This document shows, piece by piece, positions 1 to 5,653 of a stretch of DNA of 8,537 nucleotides; the first letter of the stretch is position 1; every line of letters begins with the position of its first letter. Origin of the DNA: Desulfurellales bacterium (GTDB lineage Bacteria > Campylobacterota_A > Desulfurellia > Desulfurellales > Hippeaceae); NCBI GenBank assembly GCA_027074255.1, contig JALTDI010000131.1:1-8537 (forward strand), given 5' to 3'. The position numbers were made by a program, and so were the translations under genes. The notes below the pieces were generated by a model that worked only from the letters and a program-made list of their open reading frames with translations, made no database searches and had not been told where the DNA came from.

Positions 1-281
1 AGAAAAGTTAACATTTTTGAGCGGCCCGTCCTTTGGACATCGATAACTGCATCGTATTTTTCTTTTCGGATAATCCTTAACATATCAAACTCTCCGAGCA
101 AGCCTTCCTTTAAGAGCAGAACTTTATCTATATAAGGATTGCCGACAACTATATCTTTAAAGGGGACAAGGGTCAAAAAATGCACTTCACTGTTTTTTTT
201 ATTTTTCTTTATGGCTTCTGCCAGCGGCGTAGATAAGAGTACATCTCCCATCTGTCTGATTTGAATAATTAATACCTTCAC
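1..281 (-). CDS. Glycosyltransferase family 9 (heptosyltransferase-like), N-terminal part only
   Basis: Family 9 glycosyltransferases such as WaaC and WaaF add heptose or related sugars to the lipopolysaccharide core at the inner face of the inner membrane. Translating the minus strand from a GTG at 281-279 gives 93 residues open to the window edge, so the C-terminal nucleotide-sugar-binding half is not visible. The start reads (M)KVLIIQIRQMGDVLLSTP, the family's first beta strand and loop. Asp13 falls exactly where E. coli WaaC has its catalytic Asp13. Further on, a DVQRTGRS stretch near residues 82-89 fits the family's conserved D-x-Q segment. The GTG is chosen because homologues begin two residues before this beta strand; the next Met (residue 11) would remove it. 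No Shine-Dalgarno precedes the GTG, but a TATAAT lies 8 nt upstream. Family assignment is firm; the exact sugar and acceptor cannot be told. Confidence 0.85.
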   Translation of the reverse strand, partial: MKVLIIQIRQMGDVLLSTPLAEAIKKNKKNSEVHFLTLVPFKDIVVGNPYIDKVLLLKEGLLGEFDMLRIIRKEKYDAVIDVQRTGRSKMLTF

Positions 282-288
282 GATATTT

Positions 289-316
289 ATTATACGTATT
301 TGAAAACCAATTAAAA
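289..316 (-). promoter_or_regulatory. Putative promoter of the glycosyltransferase gene, possibly leaderless
   Basis: On the minus strand a perfect TATAAT occupies 294-289. A poor -35 candidate, TTTTAA at 316-311, lies 16 bp upstream and matches the consensus at three of six positions. The GTG start at 281 begins 8 nt from the end of the -10 box, about where transcription would be expected to start, so the mRNA would have little or no leader. The -10 match is seen directly; promoter activity is inferred, and the weak -35 lowers confidence. Confidence 0.4.
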
Positions 317-317
317 C

Positions 318-346
318 TTGAATTTTGCACACCTTGAATGTATAAA
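318..346 (+). promoter_or_regulatory. Putative promoter of the tsaE-aroE-pilBTC unit
   Basis: TTGAAT (318-323) and TATAAA (341-346) are separated by 17 bp, the optimal sigma-70 spacing, with four and five of six consensus matches. Expected initiation is around 352-354, at or next to the ATG at 354, which has no Shine-Dalgarno. It lies back to back with the minus-strand promoter candidate at 289-316, so a regulator bound here could affect both units. In an AT-rich intergenic region such matches can occur by chance. Confidence 0.5.
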
Positions 347-353
347 TAAAAAT

Positions 354-782
354 ATGTTGAATAGAGTATCCTACATAAGCCGTTCTTTCAAACATACAAA
401 ACTTATAGCAGAATTTTTTGTACAGAGGTTTCTACCAAAAAAGGAAAAAATAATAGTTTTTTTGAAAGGCGATATAGGCAGCGGCAAAACAACATTTATA
501 AGATATGCTCTGAATGCTTTCGGCATCTTAGACGAGGCATTTGAGGGCAGTCCCACTTTCACCATTGTAAATGAATATGATAATAACATATTTCACTTAG
601 ATTTGTATCGTTTACACACTGAGGAGGAAATAGAAAATATAGGTTTATTCGAGATTCTTGACAAAAAAGGATTGTTTTTTATAGAATGGCCTGAGCTGCT
701 TATCAATATTAAGGCTGATATTCTAATGAACTTTGAAATTAGAAGCGGCAATACGAGGAAAATAGTTATTGATAAATTCTAA
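354..782 (+). CDS. tsaE: TsaE, ATPase of the tRNA t6A37 threonylcarbamoylation complex
   Basis: TsaE (formerly YjeE) is the P-loop ATPase that works with TsaB and TsaD in the cytoplasm to place threonylcarbamoyl on A37 of ANN-decoding tRNAs. The 142-residue product has the expected length and motifs in order: a Walker A GDIGSGKT at 39-46, SPTF at 66-69, HLDLYRL at 81-87 with the conserved Asp83, and IEWPE at 110-114 with the conserved Glu111. An in-frame TTG at 318 would add 12 residues, but the ATG at 354 is preferred: family members begin a few residues before the segment starting RVSYIS, and a -10-like TATAAA lies at 341-346, which would make 318 untranscribed. There is no Shine-Dalgarno at 354, unlike the genes downstream, so a leaderless mRNA is likely. 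The stop overlaps the aroE start by 14 nt. Function is assigned with high confidence, the start with moderate confidence. Confidence 0.93.
   Translation: MLNRVSYISRSFKHTKLIAEFFVQRFLPKKEKIIVFLKGDIGSGKTTFIRYALNAFGILDEAFEGSPTFTIVNEYDNNIFHLDLYRLHTEEEIENIGLFEILDKKGLFFIEWPELLINIKADILMNFEIRSGNTRKIVIDKF
755..760 (+). promoter_or_regulatory. Shine-Dalgarno that supports the TTG start of aroE
   Basis: GAGGAA lies inside the tsaE reading frame and ends 8 nt before the TTG at 769. No ATG or GTG start is available near the beginning of the AroE fold, so this site is the main support for the TTG call. Its position within tsaE implies that aroE translation is linked to ribosomes finishing tsaE. Confidence 0.6.
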
Positions 783-1584
783 AACCGATGTTTACGGCAT
801 TATAGGCAATCCCATAAGACACAGTTTGTCACCTACACTGCATACAAAGATGTTTGAGCTATACTCGATTAACGCCGTTTATGTTGCATTCGAGGTAAAT
901 GATATTAAAAGCGCCGTTAAAGGACTAAGGGCTCTTAATATAAAAGGAGTTAATGTTACCGTGCCGTACAAAGAAGACATTGTAGGGTTTATGGATGAAA
1001 TAGATGAAGATGCCAAACGACTCAAAGCCGTCAACACAGTAAAAAACGTGAGCGGTAAATTGATAGGCTACAATACCGACTACCTCGGATTTACGGATAT
1101 GTTTAAAAAAGGCATTAAAAATCATAACGTCAAGAACATTGTGGTGGTTGGCGCCGGTGGCGCTGCAAGAGCAGTCGTTTATGCTCTCTATAAAATGAAC
1201 ATAAAATCAATTTATATTTTAAACAGAACGCCGAAGCATGCAATAGAATTAAAAGATGATTTCGTAAGATTAATAGATATCAAAATATCTCATTTAAACG
1301 ATAGAAAAGTTTTATCGGCAGCGGATGTAGTAATAAACTGCACCTCTGTGGGTTTAAATAATGACGAAACACCCGTAAATGTGAATTTCATTGATAAAGC
1401 CGAGATTATGGATATAATATACAAGGATAGTTCGTTAATAAAAAAAGCTAAAAGCAAAGGGTTAAATACAATCAACGGGGTTGATATGTTTATTTCTCAG
1501 GCTTTTTACGCCTTTAGAATATTTACCGGGGTTGAATTTGATAAAAATGCGGCATACAACTCAATTAAAGAGGGCTTAATATGA
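769..1584 (+). CDS. aroE: Shikimate dehydrogenase
   Basis: AroE reduces 3-dehydroshikimate to shikimate with NADPH, the fourth step of the shikimate pathway to aromatic amino acids, in the cytoplasm. The 271-residue protein has the usual length and all diagnostic elements: GNPIRHSLSP with Ser19 and Ser21 (shikimate binding), NVTVPYK with catalytic Lys68, AVNT with Asn89, GYNTD with catalytic Asp104, the nucleotide-binding loop GAGGAA at 128-133, NRT at 152-154 (NADP phosphate recognition, favouring NADPH), NCTSVG at 190-195, and a C-terminal GVDMFISQ ending at Gln244. This pattern fits AroE rather than the paralogues YdiB or AroE-like oxidoreductases, although substrate range is inferred. The TTG start is supported by GAGGAA 8 nt upstream; the next in-frame Met (residue 28) would delete the shikimate-binding serines. 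The gene overlaps tsaE by 14 nt, and its TGA shares an ATGA with the pilB start. Confidence 0.95.
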   Translation: MINSKTDVYGIIGNPIRHSLSPTLHTKMFELYSINAVYVAFEVNDIKSAVKGLRALNIKGVNVTVPYKEDIVGFMDEIDEDAKRLKAVNTVKNVSGKLIGYNTDYLGFTDMFKKGIKNHNVKNIVVVGAGGAARAVVYALYKMNIKSIYILNRTPKHAIELKDDFVRLIDIKISHLNDRKVLSAADVVINCTSVGLNNDETPVNVNFIDKAEIMDIIYKDSSLIKKAKSKGLNTINGVDMFISQAFYAFRIFTGVEFDKNAAYNSIKEGLI

Positions 1585-3278
1585 CAACCCTGTTGGGACA
1601 GCTGTTATTGTGGAACAATATCATAACGCAGGAACAGCTCGAAAAGGCGCTTGAAGAACAGAAAAAAACAAATAAAAAACTCGGAAGCATTTTAATAGAA
1701 AAAGGTTTTGTGGAAGAAGATGTTTTAAATGATTTTCTAAGCAAACAGTACGGCGTAAAATCCATAAATTTATCTTCCGTTGAAATACCCAAAGAAGTGA
1801 TACAAAAGATACCGGCTCAAATAGCAAAAAAATATGCACTGATGCCTCTAAGAATAAAAGACAATAAGCTTGAAATAGCGATCTCAGATCCCACCAATAT
1901 CCTGGCATTCGACGATCTTAGATTTATTACGGGTATGAACATAGTACCCTATTTGTCTAATGAAGCTTCAATATTAAAGGCAATAGATAAATATTACGGC
2001 ACATCCAAAGAAATTGACACCATTGTTGATTCTTTAAGTGAAATGGAGTCAACAATAGATGTTGTATCAGAAGAAGAAATTGACAAAGATGTAAAAAATT
2101 TGGAAGAGGAATCTTCGGAAGAACCCATAATTAAACTGGCCAACACGATACTTATTAAATCCATAAAATCAAGGGCAAGCGACATACATTTGGAACCTTT
2201 CGAAAATGATTTGAGGGTTAGATATAGGGTTGATGGAAAATTAATAGAAATGATGGTTCTTTCCAAAACCATCGCTCCTGCAATAACATCACGCTTTAAA
2301 ATAATGGCAAAGCTCAATATAGCAGAAAAAAGACTGCCCCAAGACGGCAGAATAAGAATTAAAACGGAAGGAAAAGATATAGATTTAAGGGTGTCCACAC
2401 TTCCTACGGTATACGGTGAAAAGACCGTTATGAGGATATTGGATAGGAGCAGCGTGAAGGTCAGTTTGAACGAGTTGGGTTTTGAAAAATCTGACCTTGA
2501 AAAATATGTTAAATCCATAAGCTCACCTTATGGTATGATTTTGGTGACAGGACCAACGGGTTCGGGTAAAACCACAACGCTTTATGCTTCTTTAAATAAA
2601 ATAAACAAAAAAGATGTCAATATAATGACGGCCGAGGACCCCGTCGAATACAATATTGAAGGCATAAATCAAGTACACATCAAAGAAGATATAGGACTCA
2701 GTTTTGCAGAGGCGCTGCGCTCTTTTTTAAGACAGGATCCTGACATTATTATGGTCGGTGAAATCAGGGACACGGAAACTGCTGAAATCGCAATAAGAAG
2801 TGCCTTAACAGGACACTTAGTTTTTTCAACCGTTCATACCAATGATGCTCCATCAACCATTATGAGGCTTGAAGACATGGGAATAGAGAAGTATCTGATA
2901 GCATCATCTTTGGTATTGATACTGGCACAAAGACTTGTCAGAAGAATCTGTACACACTGCAAAGCCGAAATAAAAGTGCCGCCGAACGCTTTGACGGAAC
3001 TGGGATTTAGCGAGCATGACGCACAAACAATTAAAATATATAAAGGAAAAGGCTGTAGTGAATGCAACAATACCGGATATATGGGAAGAGTAGCACTGTA
3101 TGAAGTTATGCCTGTCAGTGACAGGATAAAAGAAATGATACTTCATGATGCATCGGTAGCTGAAATAAAAAATCAGGCTATTGCTGAGGGAATGTCCACT
3201 TTGAGAATGAGCGGACTCAAAAAAATAAAAGAGGGTGTTACTACAATAGAAGAAGTTATGAATGCAACCTTTGTTTAA
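1581..3278 (+). CDS. pilB: PilB, type IV pilus extension ATPase (GspE/PilB family)
   Basis: PilB is the cytoplasmic hexameric ATPase that drives pilin polymerisation through the PilC platform. The 565 residues match the family length. Residues 4-56 form two 24-residue MshEN-type motifs with a 5-residue spacer, followed by the rest of the type II secretion E N-terminal domain to about residue 140. An acidic linker spans about 155-182, then the ATPase core: Walker A GPTGSGKT at 324-331 (Lys330), Asp box EDPVEY at 352-357, Walker B with Glu394 in the segment DIIMVGEIRD at 388-397, and His box HTND at 419-422. Paired cysteines C457-x2-C460 and C492-x2-C495 form the zinc-binding tetracysteine site of assembly ATPases, absent from PilT. 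GspE of type II secretion is the main alternative, but an adjacent pilT, absent from secretion systems, favours PilB. The ATG overlaps the aroE stop by 4 nt, and a GAGGG ends 6 nt before it. Confidence 0.94.
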   Translation: MTTLLGQLLLWNNIITQEQLEKALEEQKKTNKKLGSILIEKGFVEEDVLNDFLSKQYGVKSINLSSVEIPKEVIQKIPAQIAKKYALMPLRIKDNKLEIAISDPTNILAFDDLRFITGMNIVPYLSNEASILKAIDKYYGTSKEIDTIVDSLSEMESTIDVVSEEEIDKDVKNLEEESSEEPIIKLANTILIKSIKSRASDIHLEPFENDLRVRYRVDGKLIEMMVLSKTIAPAITSRFKIMAKLNIAEKRLPQDGRIRIKTEGKDIDLRVSTLPTVYGEKTVMRILDRSSVKVSLNELGFEKSDLEKYVKSISSPYGMILVTGPTGSGKTTTLYASLNKINKKDVNIMTAEDPVEYNIEGINQVHIKEDIGLSFAEALRSFLRQDPDIIMVGEIRDTETAEIAIRSALTGHLVFSTVHTNDAPSTIMRLEDMGIEKYLIASSLVLILAQRLVRRICTHCKAEIKVPPNALTELGFSEHDAQTIKIYKGKGCSECNNTGYMGRVALYEVMPVSDRIKEMILHDASVAEIKNQAIAEGMSTLRMSGLKKIKEGVTTIEEVMNATFV

Positions 3279-3298
3279 AAAAATAAAAGGAGTTTTCT

Positions 3299-4393
3299 AT
3301 GGCTAAAGTTGCTAAAGACCTTGTTGAGCTGTTAGAGCTTGCTCTTGATAGAAATGCTTCCGATTTGCATATAACGGTTGGAGCTAAGCCTAAAATAAGA
3401 ATCGACGGTGAACTTATCGATATTGATGAATATGAAAAATTAACTCCCTCGGATGCTCAAAACCTGTGTTACGGGGTAATGACGGAAATACAAAAGAAAA
3501 AACTTGAAGCAAGCTATGATGTTGACTTTTCCTTCGGTATATCAAAATTATCAAGATTCAGGGCAAATGTATATATACAAAGAGGAACAGTTGCAGGTGC
3601 ATTTAGGGCAATACCTTATGATATACCGCCTTTTGAAAAACTGGGAATCCCGCCTGTGGTTCAAAGATTCGCACTCCTGCCAAAAGGCATAGTGCTTGTT
3701 ACAGGGCCCACAGGAAGCGGTAAATCTACAACGCTTGCAGCCCTTATCGATAAAATAAATATGGAAAGAAAGGTGCATATAATTACAATTGAAGATCCGA
3801 TAGAATTCACCTATTCACACCATCAGGCATTGATAGACCAAAGAGAAATTGGCAGTGATGTGGAGACATTTGCGTCGGCTCTAAAACATATAGTAAGGCA
3901 GGATCCCGACATAATACTCGTCGGAGAGATGAGAGATCTTGAAACCATACAAGCTGCAATAACAACAGCCGAGACAGGGCATCTTGTTTTCGCAACACTG
4001 CACACAAATTCCGCACCGGAAACAATAAACAGGGTAATTGACGTTTTCCCTCCCAATCAGCAGTCTCAGGTCAGAACACAGCTTTCCGTGAGTCTTCAAG
4101 GCATCGTGACACAAACGCTGATTAAAAGAAAAAACGAAAGAGGGCGGGCTCTCGCCATGGAAGTCTTAATTCCAAACGCTGCAATAAGAAATTTAATAAG
4201 GGAGAATAAGGTCCCTCAAATATATTCAGCTATGCAGATGGGGCAGGCAGAAACCGGTATGATTACAATGAATCAGTCCATTCTTAACCTTTACAAAAAA
4301 GGGTTCATATCGTACGAATCTGCAATGAGCGCTTCGCTGGATAAAAAGGCTCTTCAAAGGGAATTGGATAAATTTAAATATTCAAAAGCTTAA
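3299..4393 (+). CDS. pilT: PilT, type IV pilus retraction ATPase
   Basis: PilT is the cytoplasmic hexameric motor that depolymerises the pilus, powering twitching and DNA uptake. The 364-residue protein has a short N-terminal PAS-like domain (about 1-100) with no MshEN region, then the ATPase core: Walker A GPTGSGKS at 136-143 (Lys142), Asp box EDPIEF at 165-170, Walker B with Glu210 in DIILVGEMRD at 204-213, and a His box around His228 and His235. The C-terminal AIRNLIRE at 295-302 is the diagnostic PilT motif required for retraction in studied homologues. It also lacks the tetracysteine zinc site seen in PilB next door. The ATG is preceded by AAGGAG at 3287-3292 with 6-nt spacing. It starts 20 nt after pilB and ends 12 nt before pilC, so the three motor genes are almost certainly co-transcribed. 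A PilU-like paralogue is less likely because the retraction motif is intact. Confidence 0.95.
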   Translation: MAKVAKDLVELLELALDRNASDLHITVGAKPKIRIDGELIDIDEYEKLTPSDAQNLCYGVMTEIQKKKLEASYDVDFSFGISKLSRFRANVYIQRGTVAGAFRAIPYDIPPFEKLGIPPVVQRFALLPKGIVLVTGPTGSGKSTTLAALIDKINMERKVHIITIEDPIEFTYSHHQALIDQREIGSDVETFASALKHIVRQDPDIILVGEMRDLETIQAAITTAETGHLVFATLHTNSAPETINRVIDVFPPNQQSQVRTQLSVSLQGIVTQTLIKRKNERGRALAMEVLIPNAAIRNLIRENKVPQIYSAMQMGQAETGMITMNQSILNLYKKGFISYESAMSASLDKKALQRELDKFKYSKA

Positions 4394-4405
4394 AAAGGGG
4401 TTTGT

Positions 4406-5611
4406 ATGCCGTATTTTAAATGGAAAGGGAAAGACTTAAAAGGCAAAACAAAAAAGGGTGAGATAATAGCAGTAAACAAGAACGATGCCATATCAAAGCT
4501 CAAAATTAAAAAAATATCTGTCATCACAATTAAGCAATCACCAAAAGAGTTGGAAATTCCTTTCATAAAAACAAAAATGAAAGAGAAAGAAACCCTAATA
4601 GTTACGAAGCAGCTCTCTATCATGCTTGCATCGGGTTTGCCCCTTGACCAGTCTCTAAATATCATAGCGGAGCAGACAAAAAATAAAAAAATGGGTGAAA
4701 TAATTTACACAATAAAAAACGATATAGAGGGCGGCAGCACACTCGCCAATGCACTGAAAAAACATAAAGAGGTTTTCTCGGATTTATATGTAAATATGAT
4801 TAATTCTGGAGAAAAAACAGGTAACTTGGACGGTGTGCTGAAGAGACTTACCGACATGATGGAAAAAAGTATTGCCTTAAAAAGAAAAATTAAAGGAGCG
4901 TTAATCTATCCCACGATAGTTTCAATAGTGGCGGTTGGCGTTATAGCCCTAATTATGACATTTGTTATACCGACATTTGCCGAGATGTATTCATCAAGCG
5001 GCATGCATTTGCCTCTTCCGACTCAAATTGTTATCTCCGTAAGCCTTTTTTTAAAGGCAAATATAGTTTATATGCTGCTTGCAATAATAGCCTTGATAAT
5101 AATAATCAGGATATTCTACAAAAAAAATTACAGATTCCATAGGTTTATGGATAAAATGCTCATTAACGTTCCTATATTAGGCGTGCTGGCAAGAAAGGGT
5201 TCCATTGCAAATTTTGCGACCATCCTTGCTTCTCTTAGTTCAAGTGGCATAGATATACTGGAAGCACTGGATATAGCTGCAAAAACGTCCGGTAATTTAA
5301 TTATAGAAGAAACGCTGACGGATGTAAAAAATATGGTTGAAAGGGGCGAAAATCTATCGGATTCTATGGCATCAAGCGGTGAATTCCCCGATATGGTAAT
5401 ACAAATGGTTTCCGTCGGAGAAGAAACAGGGACTTTGGATGAAATGCTTCAGAAAGTCTATTTATACTATGAAGAAGAAATAGACAATACAGTGAAAAAC
5501 CTAACCACCATGATAGAACCGATAATTATAGTTGTTCTTGGCGGCATAATAGGATTCCTCGTTGTTGCTATGTATCTGCCTATATTCAAGATAGGAGAAA
5601 CAATTAAATAA
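4406..5611 (+). CDS. pilC: PilC, type IV pilus inner-membrane platform protein
   Basis: PilC (GspF family) is the polytopic inner-membrane protein that couples the PilB and PilT motors to the growing or retracting pilus. The 401 residues match the usual length. An N-terminal cytoplasmic segment of about 60 residues is followed by two T2SSF domains, roughly 65-190 and 268-392. They are visible as an internal repeat: GEKTGNLD at 135-142 and GEETGTLD at 338-345 occupy equivalent positions. Hydrophobic segments lie at about 168-190, 207-237 and 369-394, consistent with three membrane helices. The ATG has a strong AAGGGG at 4395-4400 with 5-nt spacing, 12 nt after the pilT stop. It is the last gene of the plus-strand run; the next gene is convergent, so prepilin and the alignment and secretin genes must be encoded elsewhere. 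GspF is excluded mainly by the linked pilT. Confidence 0.94.
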   Translation: MPYFKWKGKDLKGKTKKGEIIAVNKNDAISKLKIKKISVITIKQSPKELEIPFIKTKMKEKETLIVTKQLSIMLASGLPLDQSLNIIAEQTKNKKMGEIIYTIKNDIEGGSTLANALKKHKEVFSDLYVNMINSGEKTGNLDGVLKRLTDMMEKSIALKRKIKGALIYPTIVSIVAVGVIALIMTFVIPTFAEMYSSSGMHLPLPTQIVISVSLFLKANIVYMLLAIIALIIIIRIFYKKNYRFHRFMDKMLINVPILGVLARKGSIANFATILASLSSSGIDILEALDIAAKTSGNLIIEETLTDVKNMVERGENLSDSMASSGEFPDMVIQMVSVGEETGTLDEMLQKVYLYYEEEIDNTVKNLTTMIEPIIIVVLGGIIGFLVVAMYLPIFKIGETIK

Positions 5612-5631
5612 TCTCTTCCATATGAAAAATT

Positions 5632-5653
5632 TTTAAACTCAATTAGGTTTAAA
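5632..5653 (-). terminator. Weak hairpin at the convergent pilC/mrdA junction
   Basis: TTTAAAC at 5632-5638 and GTTTAAA at 5647-5653 are perfect inverted repeats with an 8-nt loop. The 7-bp stem has a single G-C pair. Read on the minus strand, it is followed by a five-T run (AATTTTTC), as in a weak intrinsic terminator for mrdA; the hairpin overlaps the mrdA stop codon. On the plus strand no T-tract follows, so termination of the pilus transcript is not explained. The short AT-rich stem makes this tentative. Confidence 0.3.

Noticed and set aside
318..353. TTG at 318 as the tsaE start, adding 12 residues
   Set aside because: The extra residues do not resemble the family N-terminus, there is no Shine-Dalgarno, and the TTG coincides with the likely -35 box of a promoter whose -10 lies at 341-346.
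1994..2518. A 174-codon minus-strand open frame antisense to pilB
   Set aside because: It lies entirely within the conserved pilB coding frame, has a Ser/Leu-rich composition typical of the reverse complement of Lys/Glu/Ile-rich coding DNA, and shows no recognisable domain or ribosome site.
2834..4114. Several short minus-strand open frames opposite pilB and pilT
   Set aside because: They overlap one another and the ATPase core in other frames, and none has a plausible start signal or domain.
1581..5611. The pilB-pilT-pilC set as a type II secretion system
   Set aside because: A PilT with an intact AIRNLIRE motif is specific to retractable type IV pili, and no gsp-type genes are present.
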